Positions 47,801 through 60,400 of a DNA stretch of 64,000 bases are shown in pieces. The stretch is from Acridotheres tristis (Eukaryota > Chordata > Aves > Passeriformes > Sturnidae), in assembly GCA_037013685.1 (NCBI GenBank), contig CM072897.1, positions 20,658,143 through 20,722,142 on the forward strand. Direction: 5' to 3'. The position numbers were made by a program, and so were the translations under genes. Numbering within the stretch: the first letter of the stretch is position 1; each line of letters starts with the position of its first letter. Under the pieces are notes generated by a model. It was not told where the DNA came from, searched no databases, and worked only from the letters and a program-made list of their open reading frames with translations.

Positions 47801-50800
47801 AGAGAAACCCCAGTCCTACAGGAGTCCAGCTGAGCCTGGCACTGCAGTGGCAGGCCCCCAGAGGGTTATCAGAACCTGCCCTCAAAGATGTAGTTTTTAA
47901 AATGCTTAATTTTTGTTGGGACATTTATTTTTACACAGCTGCACTGCTCAGGATGTAACTCAAGCTACTGTGGTTAGCAGGAGTCAGAACTGGCATTCAG
48001 TGACTGCCATCTTGTAGTCTAACCAGCGGAGTTAAAGTAAGAGCTAATCCTTACATCCTTCGCTGCTTTTGGATCTGATACACAGGCAAACGTGATGTCA
48101 CAGGTGGAGACTACTTCAGCAGGGGTTCTTCCCAGCCGTGCACCCTCCTGGATGAACAAATCACACTGCAAAAGGCACAAGTCCAAAGGTAAGACAAATT
48201 CAATACAAAGCAAATGGATTCTTTGCATTTTGCTGTAAAAACTCCACTGCTGGACACATCTCCAAAGGGGTCAGGTATGTTAATTACACAGCAACTTTGT
48301 CTTCTTCTGTTGCTTTGTCTACACAAACACACACAGACACACCAGGCACGCACACAGGGCTCTTTTGCAGCTTTTCTGAAGAACAGATGAAGAACTTTGA
48401 AAGAACGGCACAAATAAACAAAACTCTTAGATGAAACAGTAAGAATGTTGTGGGTTTAACAAGAAATTATTAGGGAAAACCGGCAAATTTAGGGAAAAAA
48501 TTGGTAAAAGGACATAGCAAAATGTCTGACTGGATAGTAACAGGAATATACAGCTGAGACTGCTATGTTTCAGAGGGCAGCTGCTTCAAAATTTTAGCTC
48601 CTTCTTACCTTATCCTCTCATACCAGCCATGTTTTGCTCTTGAAAAAATAAATCTTTTAATCCCCTTTTAACAAAGTAACCACAGTGCCCATCCTTCTTT
48701 GCTATTCCACAGCTATTCCACAGTACCACATCTCCCCCAGCTACCTACTTTTCCTCCTCCACTACAAAGAGTAACACTGTCTAGTATATAAGTACAATGC
48801 AATATAAGCTCCATTTTCATTTTGAATACTCCTATAAAACCCTTCTCCATCCTGGTCTCATGACACAGCAGGTCTTTGACAGAATGCTTGTTACCATATG
48901 ACTGCACAACAGGTGTAGACTAACCTGTGGCTGAGCAGCGCATCTTACCATACCTCAATCTTGTGGGGATAACTCCCTGCACCTGGCCTTTCTGGCACAA
49001 TACACTGCATGGCTATTCATATCAGCAGTATTTTCAGAGGCATGTTACATCCCATTCTTCAACACACACACACACACACATATATATAAAAGGATGCAAT
49101 TTTTCTGACAACTATCTCCTCTCACACAAAAACACAGTGGGGCGGGACTGCTGACATACGAGTGACTACATTAGAACAGACCACAGCTGCACCTAGTCAC
49201 ACGTGCCCACCAACAAGCACTTGGGAAACAGGACAGAACAAGGTGGCAAGCATAACCTTGCGTTTCTTTGGCATCCTCTCCCAGGCACCACTGACAGATG
49301 ATTCCATTAGATACAGGGGGTAACTGAATGTTTTGGAGAGGTTTAAGCACATGCCTACCTTCTCGGCAGTCCGGTTCCAGACAGTGACAGTGTGACCCAT
49401 CTTCAGCAAGTTGGAGACAATGCCACTTCCCATCAAACCAAGGCCCAGAAATCCTATCCTGAGGGTATAGATAAATATTAATGCAAGAGAAAGCAATCAG
49501 TGTCAGTTTCTCATGGTGCTGGAAATGATGAAGAGCAAACTGGAGCATCACCAACACAAAAAAATACCCAAACATGTTCCACTGCAGCCACAGCTACAAT
49601 GGGCGAATATTGACCTTTAAAAGCAAGCTGGAATTTATTTTGTTTACCAAGCATCCCTAACAATTTCCTGAAGAAAGTCTCTAGCCTATTTCAGAAGAAC
49701 ATCTAAATATCAAAGGTTTGGATGGTCTAGATTCTTTGGGGTGGTTTGTTGGTGTGTGGTTTTTTTGTTTATTAAAATTGTTATTTGTGTACTTTCTGTT
49801 CACAATTACCTTACTGAAGTTAAAGGGAACATCTAGAAATGAGCAAGTGCTTTTCTAATTAATCTTCTGACTTTAAGTCATACATACAATGCTTGTTTGT
49901 ATAACTGAATGATACATTAGTATCTTAGTTTTAAAAAAGCCTAGCAAAGACTATTGGGCTAAAAACATCATGCCTGACCAAAGACCTAGTCCCTGCTCTA
50001 CAGCTGCCATTTCAGACACTGGAAGAAAGGAAGTATTAGGCTAGTACAGGCCACCATCACTCCCAGAAAACAGCCTTCCCCTCCTCCTGCAAGCTGGAAA
50101 AGAGTTTTGCTCCCTCCATTCAAAAAAAAGACAATATGTCACCAAGTCCCTGCAATCACCTGCAACAGGAATTCCTCCGCAGATATTGCTGCAAGAACCC
50201 TTTTATCCATCATGCAACTTCCCACAAAACCCAGTTTTCAGTGAGATTCTGAAGCATTCAGTTACATCCAAGGTAATGTCACAACAAAATCTACCTGGCA
50301 AATCCGCAGTTCATTCTGCAGAATTAGCCCCACTACAGCTACACTGTGGCTTTCACAAGCCACCTGTCCTATTCCAGCTAGCCATGCTGTCTTTTCTCCA
50401 AGCAAACTAATTTAGACAAGGCAGAGCAAATCACTACAGGCTCCTTACACGGCACAAATAAGGTCTACCTATTTTCAAGTCTCTAAACTAGCAGAGATAT
50501 TCTTTCCTTCCCAACCCACCTCTGAGACGCACTTTCCTAAGAGACTGTTTTACCTGAACAGCTTCACTGTTATTTTTGTTCCCCTGCAGTACAGGTGAGA
50601 ACGGACGTCCCATGTGAACTACCCCAACAGCAAACAGCAAGAGTGGCCTGAACTCAATGTGAATGGAGCAGAAGTTACAGAACAAAACAGGAATCTCAAG
50701 TTAGGCTTTTCTCACTCTAAAAAGGAGAATAGGGATGTTAGGAGAAACCAGAAAGCTCACGTGCTACACAGCAAAGTTCTTGCAATGGGAGAACACACCT

Positions 50801-53800
50801 CCCTCTTCCTCTTGTCTTCTGCATGCTCAGGAGAGCAACTGAACAACTGCCAGGCACTACTAGAGATAGATTCCCTTTTATCTTCCTATTTCATGTGACA
50901 CTCGGGAATACTGCTGCTAACAACCTGCAGTGTGACCTGCTGATCAGGGCAAATGCAGAAACACTCCGAATAGCAGATGAATCCAGGACAAAACTTACTC
51001 TGAATTTTGTATTGCACTGCCCCCATTTGTCGTTAGCTGCCTCCCTCCCACCTTGCCCCCCAAAACAGTTTCACACAAGGACAGAAGGAATGTGCAGTTA
51101 AAGGGAAATGTTAGGTTTATTCATTCTCAGTGACAGGCTGGAGTGTGAGCTGAGAAGGAAATGGCTGCTGAAGTGTATTGGAGATCTTACTTTTTGTCTG
51201 TAGGCGTGATGCTGCCATTGACTGCTGTACTGTCTGCTGCCTGGATGGAGGTGGATCCTGTCTCCTGAGGGAGTGGGGAGGGAAAAATAATAATGAAAAC
51301 AATATAATGCACAGCTCTGGAAGAACTGCAAGGCCTCATAAAAATAAAAATCCATGAAAATGAAGATTTGCTTTACCTCTTCACAAACCTTCAGTTTCTT
51401 TGTGATGGCTTGATAGCAGACAGCTGGCTGTATGGAGAAGACAAAACATTCAGGGGAAGGATAGTGCTGTTTTACTGTCCTGAGCAAACTGACCATATCC
51501 TTGTTCCAAAGAAACAGGCAGCTCACCTACCCGCCACCACCTTCAAAGCAGGACAACTCTTCCCTCAAGGGGAGAAAATAAAACCTAAAATAAACTACAA
51601 GATATTAAGATTGTTCTTTCCCACCCTGCCCCAGCAATTCAGCCTGTCTTCTAACGTAGGCACTGCAAACTCCCTTCTGTAGTTCCTACAACAGGCTCCT
51701 CTGGAAGCACCAGAACCCGGGCCATCCCTACTCCCACATTTAGCTCTCTGAAGCCTGCCCTGAAGCCTCACATCTGTGCTCACTATGTCTCTGCAGCTGT
51801 GGAACCAAAATCTTCTGGTTAATATGAGAAGGCATGTGGCTTTCTACAAATACTAAGGCAAAGGCTGTTCCTCCCCATGCTGCTTACTGAGAGTCTAGAT
51901 AAAACTCTTAGCAGTTCTTAATCCTTCTGGCTCTGCCCAGATCCTCAGTGAGATATAAATCCTTTTATGCTTAATTTGATCTTTTCCTCATGATGTTCAC
52001 TGCTGAATATAAAATCCTAAGAGGCTCCTGACTCTCAGGAGATAAACTGACTGTATTTTACATGGAGCTTTTCTGGTCCTGGAAGTTTTCGTGCAACATT
52101 CAGTGAATTGACAAGACTATCCAGACGAATAAATTGATAGGCCAACCATAAAAAACAAACAACAGCATTTTTGAACACAAAAAAAAAGCCTTTCCTGTCC
52201 ATCCTGCTCATTCTACACAATTTATTACACCAGATCTGTCAAAAATTAGTGTTAGATAATCTTGAATTACTTAAAACTATTCACTGTACTTAATGCTAAA
52301 TCACTCTAAATCTTAAGGCTTGGAAGTATTTCAACTAATCTAATTGCCAGTCTCTAAAGAACAGAATCATGGAGCTCTTTATGCATACTCCTTGCATTCA
52401 GTTCCAGCAAAGGGCAGGATTCCAAACTACCCAGCAGCATGATCCTGTCTGACAAATCCTTACCTTCTCTGTCTGGCTTAGCAGGAAATGATGAAAGTGT
52501 GGATCACTGTCCTTCACAGGCTATAAAGAGAGAAAGTACAGCCTCAAAAATAAATCCAGAAAGTCACTGAGTGACCACAGAACAATTCCCTTGCTCTCCT
52601 AAGCTGCATGAGAACAATAGCATAAGGGGGAAAATATAAAATGTATCAGCTGTCACAAGGAGCCTGTTTCAATTAAGTAGTTTACATAATGTTTCATTCT
52701 CAAAACCAAAGCCATTCAAACCAAATTCCTCATTTTTGGATATCTGTAAGAAAACCAAAGAAGTATACAAGCAAGATTAACGTGAGAGGAAGAAAATTCA
52801 TATTCTGCTCCTTCCTCTCCCAAGCAAAAGAAAACACTTATTTTCCAGCTTCCAAGGAATTCCATAAGACAGCATTCTGAGAATTGGCTGGAGATTGCCA
52901 CATGCCAAGCAAACCCATCCTAACAGCAACAAGGACTGCAGGCCCAGATACCTCATCTCCCCAGTAAGCATGCTACATACTAGCCTGGAATCACATTGAT
53001 CAGCAGAGTAAGAGCACTCATTTATTCAACAAAATCAAAAGGTTTTCAAAATGAAATGAAAGCACCCCATGTGATCGTATTTAGACAGGGAGAGACTATC
53101 CAGACCACCTCTACTTTTGGGAAGTCATTCCCAGAAATGCTTTTGAAACAAAAAGTGTAAACATTAGTACAGCAAGTTAACAGTGAATCTGCAAATAGTT
53201 CCACAGAGACAGAAATCTCATTTCCCAGCATATTTCTGAACTGTCTGGGATATTGTTCAGCTTTGTTATGCTGCAGTATGTTCTGACACCGGAAGATAAG
53301 ATCTTGCTGTTTTACAGACAGACAAAAGGCTCTAGATTTGCTGTCATGAACTCAGATCCTAGATGATGTAAAGCTCCTCACCTCGCTCACACTCGGTGGC
53401 CATTTAAATCCAGCCACTGTTCCAGTCATCACTCTCTTCACTGTACTTGACTCTGGAATTGTGAGGTCCTGAGGAGATAGAAGAAGGATCAGAAAGAGCT
53501 TAAAACCTGGCTCAGGGCTGATCATAGCACGATCAACATTTGAGCACACAGAGAGCTTTGAAAGCACTACAAACGCCTTCCATTTCACAGGCCTTTCCAT
53601 TAGCTCTTCCATTTCACAGGCCTTTCCATGAGCATTCATATTTAAACACAGAGTATTAGCAACACAGGTGAGGTGAGGAAAACATCAACTGCCAGTGAAG
53701 GAATTCAACTAGATTTATGGCTTCTGGAGTGTCCATTCTTCATACCTAAGAGGAATCACTGCACTTGTACACTTACGCAATGAGCAGAAAAGAAACACGC

Positions 53801-56800
53801 TCGATCTTGTATTTTCCTCTGGTGGATGTAAAAATCTTAAATGAGTGAAGAACATCATTACAAGCAGAGGTCTGAACTCTCAATCCTACCCTGTCACAAT
53901 AGAATAGCCTACCTGTTACAAGGACAACCTTCAAAGCATTCTGCTGCTCAAGTTTGCAGAATCCATGAGACAAACTAGTATGTGGGCTGCCTCATTTGCT
54001 CCACAGGCCCTGGTTTGTAGTACCATGATAGTACCTAACATACTCGGGCTTTTACTGTTGAGCAGATTAAACTTTATCTTTTATTTCCCCAAGACATATA
54101 AATTACAATACGTCTTTATGCTGTAGGTCATAGACATATGCTATAGACATCTAGGTTTTTATGCTACATTAAGAGAATGCCCAGGACTTTATATGCGCTG
54201 TCTTCCTCTGAAATGAGGGTTCAGAAATGGAGTCACATTATCTCGCCTCCAAAATTGCTTCCTGAAAATGCACAATATACATTAGTATCCACACAGAAGC
54301 ACAAGAGAAGAACACTAATTGCAAAAATGGCCAGAGCAAGACTCCTGGAGGTAACCCAGAACGATGCAACTGTCCAAGTGTTAGCAGGACAATGCAGACA
54401 TTAGTCTCCAATCTTGTAGCGTCTAGGGAGAATCCTGCATACTTCAGCTGGTAAAGTGTGGATAAAACCTGCTTTGGTACCTATGAAGTTCTGTTGCCCC
54501 TTCAAAAACATTCATATAAGCTTCAAAATAAGAGTATGAGAATGATCATGTATGGCTACAGAGCCTTTCCAGACAGAGCACACTTCAGCAACAATTGGAT
54601 TCTTGATTTTTATGCATCCTTATTGCTTGGAAGCCATAAATTGGACTGGGGTGGAGAAAAGAACCCGAAATCCTAGCATCATATTAATTCAGGACAACAA
54701 TGTTTTCTACTCTAGGGCTAAGAACTTGAGGAATTTATGAGAACCAGGCAAGAAGCTAAGATTTTAAAAGTATTTAACAGGCTGAAAAACAGTATTATTA
54801 TATTTTCATATAACATTATTTTATTTGTCACTTTCCAGAAGCTATAAGGCTTATTTTCCTACCTTATCCTGCTTAATTTCCTCATCTGTGGCCAGGCAGT
54901 TATCACACAACTGGCCACCACTTTGTGGCAACTTAAAACCAGTCTGCCTGTCATGTACCAATAAAATAATGTCTACTACCACAATTAGCTCACTCAAAGC
55001 ACACCAATGTCCTGAGGGAGTTAACACAGTAAAAACTACGCACGCAATGTGTCAGCACAATCAGAATTCTCCCAGCCATTGGTTTTGATCAATTTTGGAA
55101 TGAATCTAGCTCAAAGACACAGAATCATTTTGCAAGTGAAAAAAAAGGTCTTGTGGCTTATTTTAACAGAAATATGTGGAGACACAACCTGCATATAGGA
55201 AGATACTTAGAAAACTGAAAATTATGTTGCCAATAAAGCATTTTCCTGCATCAGTCAAGACAAGTTCTGTAATTATTAGTTATAATTCATAAACATGCAT
55301 CCATTCCTCCTCTCCTCCAACTTCCCTCAAAAGAAGAAACTGATGAGATCTGTTGTACAGCCTAATTTCAGACACTGGTGCTAAAAAAGAGCCAGTATTT
55401 CCTTTAACCCCTTTTGAGCTGGACGTGATGGTCCTTGCATGTCCCTTCCAAATCATGATATTCTGTGACTCTATTTTATGATGCCTTCACAGCTAATATC
55501 TTAGATGATCACCTTCTTTTTACTACATCAAGAGAGAGTCTGCTGTTCAACCAGTGAAGGCCAATCCATTCACAATTCTGGAGAGCACAGACCACCATCT
55601 TGACTTGCATCCTGAATGAAAGTAAAGACTGTGCAGCACAACATGATCCCCTTGAAGCACAGGTGAGCAAGCATGTTGCTGTATGGTGTTTCAGTTGAGG
55701 TCTCCCAGTTGTCTTCAGATGTAGTCTCCAATGGAGGACGTGCCTTGCAATAATCCACCAAAATAAATGTCCATTTGGAATAGGAAGATCTAGACCACAA
55801 CAGTGAGTTCCATAATAAAAAAGCTGGAACTCTAAATGAGGGTAGACAAAGCGCTGCCACAACATCGAGAAATATCAGGGAATTAGGGGGAATAAAATAT
55901 TAAGGCTCCTTTATAATGGAGGATGGAAACATACCCTAAAGCATAGAAGCTGAAATGAAGACAATTCTTTTGGTGGATTTTCCAGGCTACAAATTTCTCC
56001 TTTAAGCCCTGGCCCTTAAGGATATCTCACTCTTTGTGAGTATTAAGGTCGAAGCTGAGCAACTACTTATCACCTGATCATGTGAAGTAGATGAGATGGG
56101 AGAAGTCAGGAGCCAGATGAAGACCCGTATCTCTTTGCTAATCCTTCCCACACAAACTGAACTCGAGGATGGCAAGACAAAAGAATGGAGTCTCCTGATA
56201 CAGCTTTCGAAGCCCTCTCAAAGACTGGAACAGAGCCACTCACAGTAACTAACTAGTAAAAAATCACAGGAAGAATCAACAATATGCTTGCCAAGGGTAT
56301 CAGGCAGCCAAATGGTCTAGAAGTAGCAATATGGAAAAGCTTAAAAAAGTGATACTGAACTGATTCTTCCTGTTGGCTTGTTAGTCAAGGTGCCAGTCAG
56401 CCCTCAAGTCCAGCTGCCAAGTCCACGGGCACTGGCGGACATGCACAACACAAACCTTCTCATCCTTGGGCGGGCGCCCCCGCTTTCGGGGGCTCTGATC
56501 CTGGGCTCTTTTCAAGGGTGACTTTGATCCTCTCTCTGACGAGACAGAAGAGACCCTCTTTTTTCCTTCCCCTGTGCCCTTCTTCACCCTTACTTCAGAC
56601 AAACTGGCTTTGCGTTTCTCTTCACCAGCAGATTGTTTGCCTCTTTCTTCACTGGAATTACGCCGATTCTTCTCTTCAGTGGAGTTATGGGAAGATGCCT
56701 GAGAGATTATAGAATAGAAGATGGTAAGGAAAGAAGAGAAGAGATGGAATGATTTTCATGCAAAACCAAGGATGTGAAGGACCCTGTGCTGATAACTATC

Positions 56801-57410
56801 AAGCAAAACAACAGCACAGTAACTTGAAAACTACATATCTGTTACCCCTTTGGAGCTGGCGGGTGAAGTTCCTGATTAGTTCTCCTGCAAAAACACAGCA
56901 GTTTAAGCAACACATAACAGAACAGGCCACCTGAAGATTTGCCAGGACTGTGTGCACTTCCAACATACTAAAGACTACAGATTAGTAAATACCAAATTCT
57001 TAAGACTGATTTATAAAATCATCACAAGCAGATCAAATAGCCTCTTCAGTTTCTTCATAATTTAATAATCCAATAATCACTTTCCCCCACCAAACAAGAT
57101 TAAGTGGGGAAGAAGACAGGACAGGAAATAAATCCCCAAAACCAAAGGAAGGAAAACAAAATCCTCCTCAACTTGCCAGAGGCAACAAACTCCTTTCACA
57201 TAACAAGGCATCTAATCATCATTCCTGCCAAGACCTGTTTTGATGCACACAGTGAAAAAGAACTCACTTACCTGGTCCTTGCCTTTGGTTTTTCTAAGAA
57301 ACTCCTCTACAGCATCCACAGCTTGCTGGAAGCGCTTACCCTTGTTAATCTTTATCATTTCCTCTTTGTGAGGGTGATAAGGCTTCAGCTGCTCCACTTT
57401 GATCCAAGCA
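44845..57410 (-). CDS. GLYR1: GLYR1 (NPAC/NDF), nucleosome-binding beta-hydroxyacid-dehydrogenase-like protein; 3' 14 exons
   Basis: Coding exons are 57410-57272, 56698-56456, 53468-53382, 52520-52464, 51427-51377, 51264-51191, 49458-49359, 48165-48055, 47759-47658, 46606-46444, 46026-45847, 45379-45255 and 44919-44845 (13 segments certain; a further N-terminal exon or exons lie beyond the right edge). They encode 501 residues; with the 52 missing ones the length equals the human 553. In human numbering the parts are: rest of the PWWP domain ([18 protein letters not shown]), AT-hook RKRGRPPK (169-176), LSD2-binding linker [12 protein letters not shown] (214-225), Rossmann GLGLMG (274-279), and the C-terminal dehydrogenase fold ending AVYRAYIH. 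Met437 stands where active relatives have the catalytic lysine. The family binds H3K36me3 nucleosomes, helps KDM1B demethylate H3K4 and assists Pol II through nucleosomes. All junctions are GT-AG and in phase. The exon ending DEK has a weaker GTTTGT donor. Confidence 0.97.
49062..49088 (+). repeat. (CA)n(TA)n microsatellite
   Basis: About nine CA units followed by four TA units, in the GLYR1 intron between 49,359 and 48,165. Confidence 0.95.
53577..53634 (+). repeat. 29-bp tandem duplication in a GLYR1 intron
   Basis: CTTCCATTTCACAGGCCTTT starts at 53,577 and again at 53,606. The two copies are nearly identical. Confidence 0.9.
55418..55483 (+). mobile_element. CR1 LINE tail fragment
   Basis: GAGCTGGACGTGATGGTCCT is followed by TGTCCCTTCCAA and a degenerate ATATTCTGTGACTCTATTTTATG tail, which is the last ~65 bases of a CR1 element in sense orientation. 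Confidence 0.75.
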
Positions 57411-60400
57411 CTTGAAACAAAAAGAGAAGTTAGTTATATTCTCCAAACCGCAGCTTTCTCAATCATCCCACTTTGAGAAACACACAACTGTGCTTTCTCC
57501 CCCAGATCTATTAATGACAACAGCCCAAATTCACTTCCTATTTAGAAAGTGAAGGACTGCCATTACTGTAATCACTGAGAATTTTCTTCTGGCATTTTTA
57601 CTTTGTTATTTCTTAAATTAAATCTCCTCTCATTTTACCAGTGTCCCCCTCTAAACATTATTCTCTACCAGCAAAACAGTTTTTGGATGTGATCACATGA
57701 GGCATTTAAAACAATGGCTGCCCAATGACTGCACTTGTTTCACCATGAGGAACACCCACAGTCCCACACCTCCAGGTAAAGCCAATACCACAATCTACTC
57801 AAGAGGCTGTTGAAAGCAAAGTTCACCTAACAATTCTCAGCTATCAATCCCTGGTTCAAATACATTGAACATACTGCTATCTAAAAAAACAGTAGGAAAG
57901 AAAAAAACCCAAATTATGTATCTCACTATAGAGATGACCACACAGAGTAAATACAAAAGCCACAGCTCGTTGCTGCACTTATTTCTGATGTATCCAGGTA
58001 TTCTGCATGAAAACAATTTTGTTTTTGAGGCAAAAGAACTATTTTCTTCATTCTTGCTATTTTAAGATAACCTGACTTGTACAGTAGCAGAGTATTAACC
58101 TGCAGTCCTATTAAGACTGCAGTCCTTTGAGGAAAATCAAAATTACTTCCCTGTTTCCACTCCTGCTAAATAAGACTTCTTGACATTTACCAAATGGTAA
58201 AGTCGTCAAGTATGGTGACAACTTCACTTTCCTTTACATAAACAAGCTCTTCTACCACTTCTTCAGTGAGATTTAAGGGAATGCCTTTGCTTCTCTCAAT
58301 GCCTGAATTCCCTGTGGCTCTCAACAGATTAAACCACCTTTCTCCCTCCCAAAATTCAAGTCCAGGCTCATCAACCACACTGTTACAAAGCTACTTCCAC
58401 CCTACTGAAAACAGAATTGTGTAAGTTTTGAAAACCCTTCCCTCAGTTAGTATGGCCAATGGTACTTCTTCTTAGCACACAGCTAAAATGGGGCAATCAG
58501 ACTTTCTCTTGTCCCCAGATATCTCTAGTTCAACTGAACATGAAGATTAAAACAACAAAAAAAAATAGTAATGTTTTGCTGAATCTTGATTGTCCTTTCT
58601 TCACAAAATTCTGTAACTTCATTAAGATCTTTCTTCTCACCTGGCAATAGCAATTGTTTGTTATCAGGAATCAACTTTAAGAAAGTAGACTGAAACATTT
58701 CAGTCTCATTTGCAGAGGCAAGACCTCCTGCTAAGAGCTGACCGTGGAAAACGCCAGAATCCTTTCCAAAGAACCCAGTGCTCCTGCATGCAAAGCTGAA
58801 TCACTTAGTTTACATAGTTTTTTTAAGAACTGACTTAATATAACAAGTCAAATCATTGCATTCAGACTAGAGTCTGAGTCCAGCAGCTATTCAGGGAATC
58901 TCTCCTGGCTGCCCAGACATTACTGTGAAACACACCTTAAAATTATCTTATACTGTAGAGCCTGCCTGTATGACAAACAATGACAAATATCCCTGGGTGC
59001 CACAAAGCAGCAGCTTATGAGAAGTCTTTCATTGTGTATAAAGGAAACAAAATTTTGGACCACAATATAAAAAAGCACGTTAAATGTTGTTGCAGGACCG
59101 AATTTCTAAATAAAAATAAGTTACTTTCTCCCAAGGCATTCTCTTAGGTTTCTGCACATCCTATCCCTCCTCACTGCACATTCATTAGCTTCCTTTTTAA
59201 TTCCTTTTCCTTTGGTATGGAGAAAGCCCAGAGAAGAAAGTTTCCTGGTTAGGGGCTTCAAAGATGCATCTTGGCACCTGTGATCCTCCAGGACAAAGAA
59301 CTAGAGATCTCAGAGACAAACTGAGTAAGTGAAAAACAATCTTAAATGCTGCCGCAGTCAAAAATAAACTTTAAAATATCAGGAAAAAAATAAATTGGTC
59401 TTTTCCTTTCCAGTTTGTTTATGCATCATCTACATGGACATTAACATCTTTTGACACCAATGTATACAAACCAATTGCATGCAGTGTTTCAAGCACTTGA
59501 AAACAAAATAACTTTTCACCAAACAAAATCATTCATGTTTATACACAAGATATCAACACCCTCAAGGCCAATGAAGCCCAGTATTTATATCAGTCTCAAG
59601 GATACAACATATAAAAGGTTTCTATTGTTTCTCTCCTGATTCAGCAGCGAATCAAAGCACAAGAAAAACGTTAGCGATGACACTGAAGATGTCATATTTA
59701 AGATGAAATTGCGTTCATAGTACTGCACAATCACCAGGCATCTGTAAAGAATGAGCTACATGGAAAGTGGAAAGAGGTAGTAAAAATACCCATCAGCCAT
59801 GGCTTTCTCATTTCATTTCTCCACACTGTTCCTCATTCTCTCCAAAATACCACTCTTAAAAAAACCCTGCTCATGTCAAATCCACATTATAAACACGAAC
59901 AATATGCAAAATTTAGAATAAGCAGAGACAAGCACGCAAGTGACCTGCAGCCACAAGGAAACAGTGGCGCAGAGAGATGCAAAGACACCAGACTGAAATC
60001 CCTGGCACAAGCATGGCACAGGCAAGGAGATCTTCAAACCCTCACCATTCCAGCCACTCTCTTCCTGTCTACAGATACTAACTCCTAATGATAAATTACA
60101 GGAAAGAGATGGAAGAATATCCATCAATGCTCACTTTCTGCAAAATGGACAGCTAGGGATGAAAAACAGTGGGACTATATCTCCAAATTTCTATTCACCA
60201 CAGTCTGGGAAAATTTTTATTGTTTTAGACTAGCACTTTAGATACCCACATTAAGTGCTAACACAACCAGTTCTAAAAGTCAAAAGAAAATTGCTTAGTT
60301 ATTTACAAGGCCAGTGTATGTGAGCACACTACACACATCAAGATGGATTTCCTCCTGTTTAAAAGGGAACATCCCCACCCTCATCAATTAAATTACTCAA

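Noticed and set aside
47388..47924. 178-codon minus-strand frame
   Set aside because: It is a GLYR1 exon (47,658-47,759) read through into both introns.
55509..55865. 118-codon minus-strand frame between GLYR1 exons
   Set aside because: A second frame is open across the same bases, nothing in it resembles a protein family, and it lies within an ordinary intron.
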